From contig NZ_JAPZSP010000024.1 in the NCBI RefSeq assembly GCF_027531705.1, forward strand, positions 1-64,000: DNA of 64,000 nt, written 5' to 3'. Position 1 is the stretch's first letter. Every line of letters begins with the position of its first letter. Positions 7,355 through 16,604 of this stretch are shown here, piece by piece. Made by a program: the position numbers and the translations under genes. This stretch comes from Flavobacterium sp. GTDB lineage: Bacteria > Bacteroidota > Bacteroidia > Flavobacteriales > Flavobacteriaceae. The notes under the pieces were generated by a model. It made no database searches. It was not told the origin of the DNA and saw only the letters and a list, made by a program, of their open reading frames with translations.

Positions 7355-7463
7355 TATCAATGAAAGAAAATTAAAAAAGGATTTGTTTTATGTTTATTTG
7401 ACAGAACTCGGAATCACAGAAAATCTAAAAATTGATATTGTTTTTTGCAATTGATATTGCAAT
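7333..7463. repeat. quartet of ATTGATATTG decamers in mirrored pairs
   Basis: Two copies on the minus strand (7333-7342, 7352-7361) and two on the plus strand (7431-7440, 7450-7459) share the decamer ATTGATATTG. Within each pair the copies are exactly 19 bases apart and the pairs face each other. The inner-left and outer-right copies extend to a perfect 14-base inverted repeat (7348-7361 and 7450-7463). The left pair overlaps the TonB receptor promoter; the right pair abuts the arfB stop. Together with the riboswitch this accounts for most of the 329-base gap 7136-7464. Confidence 0.85.
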
Positions 7464-7464
7464 T

Positions 7465-7866
7465 TTACAACTCTGGTTTTTTCCTGTTTTGCTTTATTTC
7501 TGAATTGGTTGATTTGTCTTTCAGTCTTTTTTCAATGACTGATTTTGGGATTTTTGTAGCTTTTCTTTCTTTTGGAATGATTAACGATTTTTTTATGATT
7601 TCGAGAAAACGTTTGGTTACAATTTCTTTATTTTTTAGTTGACTTCTGTCTTCATCACAATTTAAAATAAGAATTCCTTCAGAAGTTAATTTGGATTTTA
7701 ATTTCTTTTGAGATAGTTCTTTTTCTTCATCAGAAAGCGATTGTGAATTAAGCAAATCAAAAGTCAAAACAACTTTAGACGAAACTTTATTCACATTTTG
7801 TCCGCCAGCGCCAGAACTTCTAACGGCTTTGAAACTTAATTCAGAAATTATTTTTTCAATTTCCAT
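7465..7866 (-). CDS. arfB: ArfB-like peptidyl-tRNA hydrolase (ribosome rescue)
   Basis: A 133-residue protein with the release-factor GGQ motif at residues 21-23 in SGAGGQNVNKVSSKV and a basic C-terminal tail (KSVIEKRLKDKSTNSEIKQN). Short GGQ proteins without codon-recognition domains, with a charged tail that enters the mRNA channel, are ArfB/YaeJ type factors that release peptides from stalled ribosomes. Length is typical. The start lies 2 bases after the stop of the kinase/DUF4301 gene, so it is translated from the same transcript. Confidence 0.9.
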   Translation of the reverse strand: MEIEKIISELSFKAVRSSGAGGQNVNKVSSKVVLTFDLLNSQSLSDEEKELSQKKLKSKLTSEGILILNCDEDRSQLKNKEIVTKRFLEIIKKSLIIPKERKATKIPKSVIEKRLKDKSTNSEIKQNRKKPEL

Positions 7867-7868
7867 TT

Positions 7869-9989
7869 TTATTGATCTATAGGTTGATGTGCTGGTTTCA
7901 ACAAATCATTAACCGTTTTCACAGGATTGAAAGTTATTAATGGTACTTCTACAAAAATGGTTAACCATTTTGCCATGGCACCATTCCAAAGTCCCGGAAG
8001 TTCGAATGCATTATAAGGTTTTCCATTTTTATTTTTTTCTACAACAAAACCAGAATTAGCATCAATGTATTTTGTTAAATCAAATTTTTGCCCATTGTAA
8101 TCTTTTATTCCGCACACCAAATCAACAGGGTTAAAATGAGTGGCGCTTTCAAATATTTTTATCTGATTTTCATCTTTAGTGTCTATTTGAGAAGATTCGA
8201 TAATTTGCAGAAATGTTTTTCCTTTTTTATCTATTACCCAAAATGGGCCTCCGCCTGGTTCGCCTTCATTTTTTACCATTCCACACACACGAATTGGTCT
8301 GCTTAAAATAGTTTGAAGATGTTCTACTTTGCTTTCTTTGGTATATTTTACAAAATCTGGTTTTATAGAAATATTCAGTTTTGATTTTATATAATCAGCG
8401 ATTTCGGCAATTTCTTCGTTGGAAATGGTTTGAGAATTTAAAATTTTCATAAACCTAAAAATCACTTCTTGATACTGAATTAAAACTCCTGCCAATGCTT
8501 TTTTGTAAAGAGCAATTTCATCAGCATGATTTTGAATTACATTGTCAATATTTTTTATAAAAATAATATCCGCATTTAGATTATTCAAGTTCTCAATCAA
8601 AGCACCATGACCGCCCGGACGGAAAAGAATCTGATTGTTCTCATCTCTAAAAGGATTTCCATCAATATCTACAGCAATAACATCTGTAGATTTATTTTGA
8701 TACGAATATTTAACTTCTATTGCAACATTTGAACTGTTTTCAAGTCTTGGCTTAACATCGTTAATAATTGATTCAAAACTTTTTTGATGTTCTTCAGAAA
8801 CGGTAAAGTGCAGATGTGATTTGGCATTAGAAGTTGCATAGTATAAACATTCTTTAAGATGCTCTTCAATTGCCGACGCAACATGAGATTTATACTGATG
8901 GAAAGGTAAGATTCCTTTTGGCTTATTGGCATAATCAAAATGATTATTTGAAAGCATTGTTTTAATAAATCCAAAATCACGTGTGTCTTTTTCCCACGAA
9001 TCAAAATCAGGTAATGATGCTTTAGCTACTTTCAAAATATCATTATAGAAAGGAAATTTTTCTTTTGCCACCAAAAAAACGGGCAGATTTTTTTCTTTTT
9101 TTCTGTTTATATAAGCATTTATACTTTCTTCACCAAGCTTGAATTCATTCAAAAATTCATTTAAGAATTTAAACATTCTACTGGCAGCACCCGATGCTGG
9201 AACGAATTTTTTGAGCTTGAGATTTTCTTTTTTCTGATCAAAATAATTTGAAAAATAAGTAGCTTCTTCTTTTGATATTATGATAATTCCATCATTTATG
9301 GTGGCTGTTCTATCAAGATTTATTTTGGGAATACCATTTTTTAGGATATTAAATTGAAATTCAATGGTTTCGGCATTTATTTTTCTATTATAAATTTCGA
9401 TAAAATCGTATGAATTGAAACCTAACTGTTTTGCTTTAGCTAGATCGTTTATAATTTTAGTAGCTTTTTCTAATCGTTCTTCTTTGTTTCCAGATAATTT
9501 TATATAGGGTTTTTTAAATTGTTTAATTGTTTTTTCAAAGGTTGCAAAAGTCGTTTCTCTATCGTCTGGCTTGTCTCTTATATCATCTGGCTCCCATTTA
9601 ATATCAACGTCAGTTAAGAAAATTAAATCATAGTCATGCACAAGTGCCGCTTGATCTAAAATTGGATCGCAACTATTATAATATATATCAGAGAAAACTT
9701 TTGTAACTAAAGAATTAGTATCGCAAAAAAGAAATTTAGTAGCTTGAGAAAGTGCTTCATTTTCTAGTTTGATTTGCCCAATTGCTATAGGAATTAAATC
9801 TTCTTGGGAACAAATTTCTTGCTTCAAATCCCATTTATCTTGCAAATAATCGCGTGCAAATTCGGGTATCCAAATTGTATTGAATACTTCCGCTAATTGA
9901 CTTGCCAAAGTTGTTTTTCCAGTAGATTCTGGTCCATACATTGCAATCTTGATTATCTCAGATTGTAATTGTTTAAGATTTTCTTCCAT
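7869..9989 (-). CDS. fusion of NadR-like P-loop kinase and DUF4301
   Basis: A 706-residue open frame that joins two families. Residues about 14-185 are an AAA_28/NadR-like P-loop kinase: Walker A GPESTGKTT at 19-27, EFARDYL, and FLTDVDIKWEPDDIRD, the pattern seen in ribosylnicotinamide kinases. From about residue 195 onward (NILKNGIPKINLDRTATINDG, then KKFVPASGAASRMFKFL) the protein matches DUF4301, a Bacteroidota family with a nucleotidyltransferase-like glycine-rich motif and GGHGAL. I use the ATG at 9989 (MEENLKQLQ) because upstream sequence overlaps pnuC and lacks homology. The gene overlaps the end of pnuC by 37 bases. The kinase is likely to phosphorylate the nucleoside or vitamin imported by that transporter. 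Confidence 0.8.
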   Translation of the reverse strand: MEENLKQLQSEIIKIAMYGPESTGKTTLASQLAEVFNTIWIPEFARDYLQDKWDLKQEICSQEDLIPIAIGQIKLENEALSQATKFLFCDTNSLVTKVFSDIYYNSCDPILDQAALVHDYDLIFLTDVDIKWEPDDIRDKPDDRETTFATFEKTIKQFKKPYIKLSGNKEERLEKATKIINDLAKAKQLGFNSYDFIEIYNRKINAETIEFQFNILKNGIPKINLDRTATINDGIIIISKEEATYFSNYFDQKKENLKLKKFVPASGAASRMFKFLNEFLNEFKLGEESINAYINRKKEKNLPVFLVAKEKFPFYNDILKVAKASLPDFDSWEKDTRDFGFIKTMLSNNHFDYANKPKGILPFHQYKSHVASAIEEHLKECLYYATSNAKSHLHFTVSEEHQKSFESIINDVKPRLENSSNVAIEVKYSYQNKSTDVIAVDIDGNPFRDENNQILFRPGGHGALIENLNNLNADIIFIKNIDNVIQNHADEIALYKKALAGVLIQYQEVIFRFMKILNSQTISNEEIAEIADYIKSKLNISIKPDFVKYTKESKVEHLQTILSRPIRVCGMVKNEGEPGGGPFWVIDKKGKTFLQIIESSQIDTKDENQIKIFESATHFNPVDLVCGIKDYNGQKFDLTKYIDANSGFVVEKNKNGKPYNAFELPGLWNGAMAKWLTIFVEVPLITFNPVKTVNDLLKPAHQPIDQ

Positions 9990-10570
9990 TCTAAATAAGC
10001 TAAAATAGCTAAAATTGTAAAAATTAAATATTGTAGCGACAACATTCCCAAACCTCTGTGAGCAAATAATGGAACCGCAATACAATCTCCAATTATCCAC
10101 AAAGTCCAACTTTCTATTTTTTTGATTGCCATGTACCACATAGCTGTAAAAAATATTCCTGATGTAAAAATATCAATATAATTAGGAATTTCAAGTTTGT
10201 AATCGAAAAATTTGTAAACTAAATAAGTGATAAACATTGTGAGAATAAAAAAAATAAATCCTATTATTTTTTCTTTTGAATTGGTTCTCGTAATCAATAA
10301 TTCAGTTTCTTTAGATTTAGACATCCATTTATACCAACCGTAAATACTCATTATGGAGTAGTAAGCATTCATAGTCATATCGCCAAAATAACTTGCTTGA
10401 TACAACAAATAGACCGTGATAACTGTTGAAATTAATCCCGTTGGATAAACCCAAATATTTTCTTTTTTGGCACAATAGACACTGATTATTCCGAATACAA
10501 ACGCTAAAAACTCCAAACAGATTTGATTTGTCGAAGCATTTTTATATTGTGAAATAAGGAAGTCTATCAT
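9953..10570 (-). CDS. PnuC-family vitamin transporter (thiamin or nicotinamide riboside)
   Basis: A 205-residue membrane protein with about seven hydrophobic segments. PnuC family markers are ENIWVYPTGLISTVITVYLLY, Y/W-rich GWYKWMS and WTLWIIGDCIAVPLF. PnuC relatives are SWEET-like facilitators that take up nicotinamide riboside (PnuC), thiamin (PnuT) or riboflavin (PnuX), trapping the substrate by cytoplasmic phosphorylation. Two contexts compete. The next gene encodes a NadR-like kinase, favouring nicotinamide riboside; the nearby TonB receptor is TPP-regulated, favouring thiamin. The gene begins two bases after the GGGP synthase stop, so they form one transcript. Confidence 0.88.
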   Translation of the reverse strand: MIDFLISQYKNASTNQICLEFLAFVFGIISVYCAKKENIWVYPTGLISTVITVYLLYQASYFGDMTMNAYYSIMSIYGWYKWMSKSKETELLITRTNSKEKIIGFIFFILTMFITYLVYKFFDYKLEIPNYIDIFTSGIFFTAMWYMAIKKIESWTLWIIGDCIAVPLFAHRGLGMLSLQYLIFTILAILAYLEWKKILNNYNLR

Positions 10571-10572
10571 TT

Positions 10573-11289
10573 TTAGTTGTCAAAAAAATTACTGTTATTT
10601 TCAAAAGCTGTTCCGATAACGACTATATCTGCTCCAGAAGAAAAAGTATTTTCAATCTCTTGTTTGGAACGAATGCCTCCACCTACAATCAACGGAATTT
10701 TTATGTTTTGAGAAACTAATGTAATCATTTCTTGTGGAACAGATAATGCTGCACCACTTCCAGCTTCTAAATAAATTAATTTATTGCCAATAAATTCTCC
10801 CGCTTGTGCTGTTTGCAATGCGTATTGGTGATTATTTCTATCTAAAGGTTTGGTTTTACTAACGCGTTCAACGGCAGTTTCATTACCACTTTCTATTAAA
10901 ATATAACCTGTAGAAATCACTTCTAAATTGGTTTTATTCAGAATTGGAACAGCATTTATTTGATGTTCGATTAAATAATCTGGATTTCTACCTGATAATA
11001 AGGTTAGAAATAAAATTCCATCAGCTTCTTTAGAGATTTGAGAAGGATTTCCAGGAAATAATAGAATTGGTAAATTAATTTTCGATTTTAATTCAATGAT
11101 TAATTCATCTAAATGTGTTCCATCAAAAGAACTTCCTCCAACAAAAATATGAGTTGCTGGCGATTGGTTTATTTTTTGAGTTAATTCTGATGTACTTTCA
11201 ATCGAGACTTTGTCAGGATCAATGAGAATAGCAAGAAGTTTTTTGGCTTCCGATTTTGCTAATAGTATTTCATTGTAAATGTTTATCAT
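10573..11289 (-). CDS. geranylgeranylglyceryl (heptaprenylglyceryl) phosphate synthase
   Basis: A 238-residue TIM-barrel prenyltransferase of the PcrB/GGGPS family. Visible motifs are LIDPDKV at the N-terminus, HIFVGGSS, LPILLFPGNPSQIS, YLEAGSGAALSVP, and the phosphate-binding IVGGGIRSKQEIENTFSSGADIVVIGTA. These enzymes join sn-glycerol-1-phosphate to a polyprenyl diphosphate. Bacteroidota members are known group II GGGPS enzymes although these bacteria do not make archaeal membranes, and their biological role is still unclear. It lies 39 bases after the phosphopantetheinyl transferase gene and directly before pnuC. Confidence 0.93.
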   Translation of the reverse strand: MINIYNEILLAKSEAKKLLAILIDPDKVSIESTSELTQKINQSPATHIFVGGSSFDGTHLDELIIELKSKINLPILLFPGNPSQISKEADGILFLTLLSGRNPDYLIEHQINAVPILNKTNLEVISTGYILIESGNETAVERVSKTKPLDRNNHQYALQTAQAGEFIGNKLIYLEAGSGAALSVPQEMITLVSQNIKIPLIVGGGIRSKQEIENTFSSGADIVVIGTAFENNSNFFDN

Positions 11290-11328
11290 GTGGTTTTCTC
11301 AAAGACGCTAAGGCGCAAAGTTGCAGTT

Positions 11329-11985
11329 TTATTTTTTAAAAGCGCAAACAAAGATATAATCTTCAATGGAATCAAATTGGATTTTGAAATTTTCTCCCGA
11401 AACTTCGGTATTGTTGTTGAACTTTAATGTTGCATTTGCTGTTTTATCTTCAAGTGAAAATGGAGTTTCTGAAATATGGTCGGGAAAACTTATTCCAACT
11501 TCGTTTTTAACTTTAAAAATACTTTCTTTTATTCCCCAAATTACGGTTGCTTTTTTGATTTTATCTTCGTCACTCAAATTTTCTAGATGAGAAACATCCA
11601 TAAATCTTGGTGCAATTTTCAAGGTTTTTTCTTTTAATTTTTCAATGTCTAAACCAATATTTTCATCACTAATGGCAATTGCAGAAAATTCATGCGAATG
11701 CGAAATGGAAATATGAACGTCCTTAATACTACAACCTTGTGGTTTAATATGTGGTTTGCCTAATGAATCATAATACAAATCAAAATCAGTATAGTTTAGA
11801 TGTTGCAATAACATTCTTACGGCTAAAAAACCTTTTTGATGGCTCTCCGATTTCATGTTTTCTAAACGAGCTTTTGAAGAATCTTTTAGTTTTACTTCAC
11901 TTAATAACAAGTCTAATTCTTCTGTAATCTTCCAGAGATACAGTTTCGTATTGTTCGATAAATAAACGACTTTATGTAGTGGCAT
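11329..11985 (-). CDS. 4'-phosphopantetheinyl transferase superfamily protein (Sfp-like)
   Basis: A 218-residue Sfp-type transferase that moves phosphopantetheine from CoA to carrier proteins. The magnesium-binding motif is GLDIEKLK (Asp113, Glu115) and the second motif is WGIKESIFKVK (Trp150, Lys153, Glu154). SISHS in HISISHSHEFSAIAI is the usual conserved histidine region. It is longer than AcpS and shaped like the Sfp/HetI branch, so it may serve fatty-acid, polyketide or aryl-polyene carriers. It heads the minus-strand run to GGGPS, pnuC, the kinase fusion and arfB, and diverges from ahcY. Confidence 0.88.
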   Translation of the reverse strand: MPLHKVVYLSNNTKLYLWKITEELDLLLSEVKLKDSSKARLENMKSESHQKGFLAVRMLLQHLNYTDFDLYYDSLGKPHIKPQGCSIKDVHISISHSHEFSAIAISDENIGLDIEKLKEKTLKIAPRFMDVSHLENLSDEDKIKKATVIWGIKESIFKVKNEVGISFPDHISETPFSLEDKTANATLKFNNNTEVSGENFKIQFDSIEDYIFVCAFKK

Positions 11986-12071
11986 TTAGTATTTTGTTGT
12001 TTTTCAAAAGATTATGAAATTAAACATTTCACAAATTTTAAAATAAATTATTAAAATCAAAACCTATGTTG

Positions 12072-12079
12072 TAATTTTG
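12072..12079 (+). promoter_or_regulatory. -7 box of ahcY
   Basis: TAATTTTG matches TAnnTTTG and lies 35 bases before the ahcY start. No convincing -33 TTG is seen at the expected spacing. Confidence 0.4.
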
Positions 12080-12114
12080 CACCAAATTATAAAAAAAACA
12101 AATATACATAATAG

Positions 12115-13431
12115 ATGAGTACACAAACATTACCATTTGTAGCTTACAAAGTTAAGGATATTAACCTTGCAGCTTGGGGAAGAAAAGAAATTGAATTGGC
12201 GGAAGCTGAAATGCCTGGGTTAATGGCGTTAAGAGCTGAATACAAAAACGAACAACCACTTGCTGGTGCTCGTATTGCTGGATGTCTTCACATGACTATT
12301 CAAACTGCAGTTTTAATTGAAACTTTAATTGCACTTGGTGCTGAAGTTACTTGGTCATCATGTAATATTTTCTCAACTCAAGATCAAGCTGCTGCTGCTA
12401 TTGCTGCTGCTGGAATTCAGGTTTATGCTTGGAAAGGTTTAGATGAAGAGTCATTTGACTGGTGCATCGAACAAACATTATTCTTTGGTGAAGATAGAAA
12501 ACCATTGAACATGATTCTTGATGATGGTGGAGATTTAACCAACATGGTTATTGATCGTTACCCAGAATTAGTTGCTGGAATCAAAGGTTTATCTGAAGAA
12601 ACTACAACTGGAGTTCACCGTTTATACGAAAGAGTAAAAGCAGGAACTTTACCAATGCCTGCAATTAACGTTAATGATTCGGTTACTAAATCGAAATTTG
12701 ATAACAAATATGGTTGTAAAGAATCTGCTGTTGATGCTGTGCGTCGTGCAACTGATATTATGTTAGCTGGTAAAAGAGTTGTTGTTTGTGGATACGGTGA
12801 CGTTGGAAAAGGAACTGCTGCTTCTTTTAGAGGTGCAGGTTCAATTGTAACTGTAACTGAAATTGATCCAATTTGTGCTTTACAAGCTGCAATGGACGGT
12901 TTTGAAGTAAAAAAATTAAACACAGTTATTGCTAATGCTGATATCATCATTACAACAACTGGAAATAAAGATATCGTTCTTGGTGAGCACTTTGAGCAAA
13001 TGAAAGATAAAACTATCGTTTGTAACATCGGTCACTTCGATAACGAAATTGATATGGCTTGGTTAAACAAAAACCACGGTGCATCTAAAGTTGAAATCAA
13101 ACCACAAGTTGATAAATATACTATCGCTGGAAAAGATATTCTTATCTTAGCTGAAGGTCGTTTAGTGAATTTAGGTTGTGCAACTGGACATCCAAGTTTT
13201 GTAATGAGTAATTCGTTTACAAACCAAACTTTAGCTCAAATCGAGTTATGGAAAAACAGTGCAGCTTACAACAACGACGTTTATATGTTACCAAAACATT
13301 TAGATGAAAAAGTAGCTGCTTTACACTTAGCTAAATTAGGCGTTGAATTGGAAACATTACGTCAAGATCAAGCAGAATATATTGGTGTTGAAGTTGCTGG
13401 ACCATTCAAACCAGAGTATTACAGATATTAA
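12115..13431 (+). CDS. ahcY: adenosylhomocysteinase
   Basis: A 438-residue S-adenosylhomocysteine hydrolase, which cleaves SAH to adenosine and homocysteine to keep methylation running. Family features are the N-terminal [32 protein letters not shown], the NAD-binding [44 protein letters not shown] and the conserved C-terminus ending KPEYYRY. Length is normal. Codons here are noticeably more regular (GCT, GGT, CGT) than in neighbours, consistent with high expression. It is followed by two strong hairpins shared with the convergent accC gene. Confidence 0.98.
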   Translation: MSTQTLPFVAYKVKDINLAAWGRKEIELAEAEMPGLMALRAEYKNEQPLAGARIAGCLHMTIQTAVLIETLIALGAEVTWSSCNIFSTQDQAAAAIAAAGIQVYAWKGLDEESFDWCIEQTLFFGEDRKPLNMILDDGGDLTNMVIDRYPELVAGIKGLSEETTTGVHRLYERVKAGTLPMPAINVNDSVTKSKFDNKYGCKESAVDAVRRATDIMLAGKRVVVCGYGDVGKGTAASFRGAGSIVTVTEIDPICALQAAMDGFEVKKLNTVIANADIIITTTGNKDIVLGEHFEQMKDKTIVCNIGHFDNEIDMAWLNKNHGASKVEIKPQVDKYTIAGKDILILAEGRLVNLGCATGHPSFVMSNSFTNQTLAQIELWKNSAAYNNDVYMLPKHLDEKVAALHLAKLGVELETLRQDQAEYIGVEVAGPFKPEYYRY

Positions 13432-13476
13432 TAAAGGTACGAAGTCAATATACGAAGTACGAAGTTATAAAAATAG

Positions 13477-13508
13477 AAAACCCCGATTTCAATTGAAGTC
13501 GGGGTTTT
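13477..13508. terminator. bidirectional intrinsic terminator after ahcY
   Basis: AAAACCCCGA and TCGGGGTTTT flank an almost perfect palindrome (CCCCGATTTCAATTGAAGTC then GGGG) with one G-T type mismatch. It follows ahcY by 46 bases, with T runs on the + strand and A runs on the left for the - strand. The stretch just before it (13438-13465) holds three overlapping or near copies of TACGAAGT. Confidence 0.85.
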
Positions 13509-13520
13509 AATTTATATGAA

Positions 13521-13547
13521 AAAAGCCTCATTATAAGTGAGGCTTTT
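13521..13547. terminator. bidirectional intrinsic terminator after accC
   Basis: AAAAGCCTCA (13521-13530) and TGAGGCTTTT (13538-13547) are perfect 10-base reverse complements around a 7-base loop. It lies five bases beyond the accC stop, and with its own A/T runs it can stop transcription in both directions. Confidence 0.85.
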
Positions 13548-13551
13548 CTAT

Positions 13552-14898
13552 TTATTCAGGATCTTTCATTACAAAAGATTCCATAAACTTTGTAGTATAA
13601 TTTCCTGCTACATAATCTGGTTCATCCATTAATTGTCTGTGGAAAGGAATTGTGGTTTTGATACCTTCAATCACAAACTCGTCTAAAGCTCTTTTCATCT
13701 TGTTGATAGCTTCTTCTCTTGTTTGAGCAGTAGTAATCAACTTAGCAATCATTGAGTCGTAATTTGGCGGAATTGTGTAACCAGCATAAACGTGTGTGTC
13801 TAACCGAACTCCGTGACCACCTGGCGCATGAAGCGTTGTGATTTTTCCTGGAGAAGGTCTAAAATCATTATAAGGATCTTCAGCATTTATACGACATTCG
13901 ATAGCATGAAGATTTGGAAAATAATTTTTACCCGAAATTGGAATTCCAGCCGCTACCATAATTTGCTCACGAATCAAATCATAATCAATAACTTGTTCGG
14001 TGATTGGATGTTCTACTTGAATTCTGGTATTCATTTCCATGAAATAGAAATTTCTATGTTTATCAACCAAAAATTCTACTGTTCCAGCACCTTCATATTT
14101 GATATATTCGGCAGCTTTTACAGCAGCTTCACCCATTTTTTTACGCAAATCATCTGTCATAAATGGCGAAGGCGTTTCTTCTGTTAATTTTTGATGACGA
14201 CGTTGTACTGAACAATCTCTTTCAGAAAGGTGACATGCTTTTCCGTAAGCATCACCAACTACTTGAATTTCGATATGACGCGGTTCTTCAATTAATTTTT
14301 CAAGATACATTCCGTCATTTCCAAAAGCAGCAGCAGATTCTTGACGAGCGCCTTCCCAAGCTTTTAGTAAATCTTCTTGTTTCCATACGGCACGCATTCC
14401 TTTTCCGCCACCACCAGCAGTTGCTTTTAGCATTACAGGATAACCAAATTCACTTGCTAATTTTTCAGCTTGTTCGTATGATTCTAAAATCCCTACTGAA
14501 CCGGGAACACATGGTACACCAGCTTCAATCATAGTTGACTTAGCCGAAGCCTTATCACCCATTCTATCAATCATTTCAGGAGAAGCACCGATAAATTTAA
14601 TTCCGTGTTCTTGACAAATTTTTGAAAACTTAGCATTTTCAGAAAGGAAACCATATCCTGGATGAATTGCATCTGCATTTGTTATTTCGGCAGCAGCAAT
14701 AATATTTGACATCTTTAGATAAGAAAGATTACTTGGAGGAGGACCAATACAAACGGCTTCATCAGCAAATTTTACATGAAGACTTTCTGCATCAGCTGTA
14801 GAATAAACAGCAACTGTCTTAATTCCCATCTCACGACAAGTTCTTATAACACGAAGTGCTATTTCACCTCTATTGGCAATAAGTATTTTTTTAAACAT
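13552..14898 (-). CDS. accC: acetyl-CoA carboxylase biotin carboxylase subunit
   Basis: A 448-residue ATP-grasp biotin carboxylase, which carboxylates biotin on AccB using ATP and bicarbonate in the first step of fatty-acid synthesis. The N-terminus [20 protein letters not shown], the ATP loop [29 protein letters not shown] and [15 protein letters not shown] are all intact. I chose the ATG at 14898 ([11 protein letters not shown]), which fits the family, rather than the longer frame starting at 14940. It lies 94 bases after accB in the same direction. No carboxyltransferase subunits are in this window. Confidence 0.97.
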   Translation of the reverse strand: MFKKILIANRGEIALRVIRTCREMGIKTVAVYSTADAESLHVKFADEAVCIGPPPSNLSYLKMSNIIAAAEITNADAIHPGYGFLSENAKFSKICQEHGIKFIGASPEMIDRMGDKASAKSTMIEAGVPCVPGSVGILESYEQAEKLASEFGYPVMLKATAGGGGKGMRAVWKQEDLLKAWEGARQESAAAFGNDGMYLEKLIEEPRHIEIQVVGDAYGKACHLSERDCSVQRRHQKLTEETPSPFMTDDLRKKMGEAAVKAAEYIKYEGAGTVEFLVDKHRNFYFMEMNTRIQVEHPITEQVIDYDLIREQIMVAAGIPISGKNYFPNLHAIECRINAEDPYNDFRPSPGKITTLHAPGGHGVRLDTHVYAGYTIPPNYDSMIAKLITTAQTREEAINKMKRALDEFVIEGIKTTIPFHRQLMDEPDYVAGNYTTKFMESFVMKDPE

Positions 14899-14992
14899 AA
14901 TTTGTTTTTTAAAATTCAATAAACAAAACCCAAATTCCAAATTCTAAAGTCAAAATTTTTGGAATTTGGAATTTAAAATATTGGAATTTAAA

Positions 14993-15463
14993 TTACGATG
15001 GATCTACTAAAAATAATGGTTGGTCAAATTCTACTGGAGACATGTCATCTACAAGAATTTTTACAATTTTTCCAGAAATTTCTGATTCAATTTCGTTGAA
15101 TAATTTCATTGCTTCAATTACACAAAGAACGTCTCCTTTACCAATTGAGCTTCCAACCTCAACAAACATTGGTTTGTCTGGAGCTGGTTTTCTATAAAAA
15201 GTACCAATAATTGGAGATTTTATAGTTACATATTTAGAATTTTCATCAGAAGCAGCTGGAGTTGTGGCAACTGGAGCAATTGCAGGTGCTGCTTGAGGCA
15301 AAGCTTGTTGCATTGGTGCTTGTTGCACATAAGTTACATCATGTGAATTCCCTTCTAAAGTAGTTCTAATGGTGATTTTTACATCATCCATTTCTAATTT
15401 TACTTCGGCAACACCGGAGTTTGATACAAATTTGATTAGGTTTTGAATTTCTTTTAAATCCAT
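14993..15463 (-). CDS. accB: acetyl-CoA carboxylase biotin carboxyl carrier protein
   Basis: A 156-residue BCCP. The C-terminal biotinyl domain (about residues 78-155) carries the biotin attachment site EAMKLFNE with Lys120, a slight variant of the usual EAMKMMNE. The thumb-like segment SPIIGTFYRKPAPDKP is present. An Ala/Pro/Gln-rich linker (about 48-72) joins it to the N-terminal domain. It lies between fabH (35 bases upstream) and accC, forming the usual Bacteroidota fatty-acid cluster. Confidence 0.97.
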   Translation of the reverse strand: MDLKEIQNLIKFVSNSGVAEVKLEMDDVKITIRTTLEGNSHDVTYVQQAPMQQALPQAAPAIAPVATTPAASDENSKYVTIKSPIIGTFYRKPAPDKPMFVEVGSSIGKGDVLCVIEAMKLFNEIESEISGKIVKILVDDMSPVEFDQPLFLVDPS

Positions 15464-15498
15464 AATTATTTGTTTTTAATTTTTAGTTTGTTTGTATT

Positions 15499-16488
15499 TT
15501 AATAAGCCCATTTAAGGTAGATCGATCCCCAAGTGAAACCTCCACCAAATGCGGCAAAAATTAGATTATCTCCTTTTTTGAATTTACTTTCAAAATCGTT
15601 TAATAATAATGGTAAGGTAGCCGAAGTTGTGTTACCATATTTTTCAATATTAATAAGAACTTTACTTTCGTCTAATTCCATTCTGCTAGCAGTTGCATCA
15701 ATTATTCTTCTGTTAGCTTGATGTGCAATTAACCAATCTACGCTATCTTTAGTAAGATTGTTGCGTTCCATGATTATTGAGCTAACATCAGCCATTCCTG
15801 TAACAGCATATTTAAATACTGTTTTCCCATCTTGGAAAACGTAATGTTGGCTATTTTCAACGGTTTCTTTAGAAGCAGGAAGAATTGATCCGCCTGCATC
15901 AATTTTTAAATATTCGCGACCTATTCCGTCACTTCTTAAAAATTCGTCTTGTAAACCAAGACCCTCAGTATTTGGTTCAAATAGAACTGCTCCAGCACCA
16001 TCTCCAAAAATGATACAAGTGGCTCTATCGGTATAATCAATTATTGAAGACATCTTATCTGCTCCAATTAATAATACTTTTTTATATCTTCCTGACTGAA
16101 TGTATGCAGAAGCTGTTGACATTCCGTAAAGAAAACTTGAACAAGCTGCTTGCAAGTCGTAAGCAAAAGCATTGACAGCACCAATTTGTGTTGCTACATA
16201 AACTGCAGTTGCTGCAACTGGCATGTCTGGCGTAGCAGTTGCTACAATAACCATGTCTATTTCTTTAGGATCTAGACCGCTTTTTTCAATCAGATTTTGA
16301 GCCGCTTTTATTGCTAAAAAGGAGGTTCCTAACTTATCTCCTTTTAAAATTCTTCTTTCTTTTATACCTGTTCTTGTGGTGATCCATTCGTCGTTGGTAT
16401 CAACCATTGTTTCTAACACTTTATTAGAAAGCACAAAATCAGGAACATAAGCACCGACAGCAGTAATTGCAGATGTAATAGTATTCAT
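15499..16488 (-). CDS. fabH: 3-oxoacyl-ACP synthase III (KAS III)
   Basis: A 329-residue KAS III that condenses a primer acyl-CoA with malonyl-ACP to start fatty-acid chains. The catalytic triad is visible: Cys116 in QAACSSFLYG, His256 in AHQANRR and Asn286 in EKYGNTTSA. The family signatures DEWITTRTGIKERR and FGGGFTWGS are intact. A 12-base palindrome CAAATCGATTTG (16515-16526) lies 26 bases upstream of its start and could be an operator. An intrinsic terminator after rpmF separates it from the upstream genes, so it may have its own promoter. Confidence 0.96.
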   Translation of the reverse strand: MNTITSAITAVGAYVPDFVLSNKVLETMVDTNDEWITTRTGIKERRILKGDKLGTSFLAIKAAQNLIEKSGLDPKEIDMVIVATATPDMPVAATAVYVATQIGAVNAFAYDLQAACSSFLYGMSTASAYIQSGRYKKVLLIGADKMSSIIDYTDRATCIIFGDGAGAVLFEPNTEGLGLQDEFLRSDGIGREYLKIDAGGSILPASKETVENSQHYVFQDGKTVFKYAVTGMADVSSIIMERNNLTKDSVDWLIAHQANRRIIDATASRMELDESKVLINIEKYGNTTSATLPLLLNDFESKFKKGDNLIFAAFGGGFTWGSIYLKWAY

Positions 16489-16514
16489 AAGTTTTAATTA
16501 GTTTCACAGCAAAC

Positions 16515-16526
16515 CAAATCGATTTG
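16515..16526. promoter_or_regulatory. 12-bp palindrome upstream of fabH
   Basis: CAAATCGATTTG is a perfect palindrome centred about 32 bases before the fabH start, flanked by GCAAAC and GCTAC. Position and symmetry would suit a repressor site, but it is a single occurrence and no regulator is linked to it here. Confidence 0.3.
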
Positions 16527-16604
16527 CTACAAGTGGTGGAAATTACAAAAAAAAATTATACGAAATAGTTTTTTGAATGCTTATTTAGTTAAAATTATAA
16601 ACAA

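Noticed and set aside
8717..9004. A 95-codon frame inside the kinase/DUF4301 gene
   Set aside because: It overlaps the well-supported DUF4301 frame on the same strand, has no recognisable domain and unusual composition; it is a shadow frame.
13438..13465. Three TACGAAGT copies as a recombination site
   Set aside because: They are short, partly overlapping direct repeats without inverted partners next to a terminator; no recombinase is nearby.
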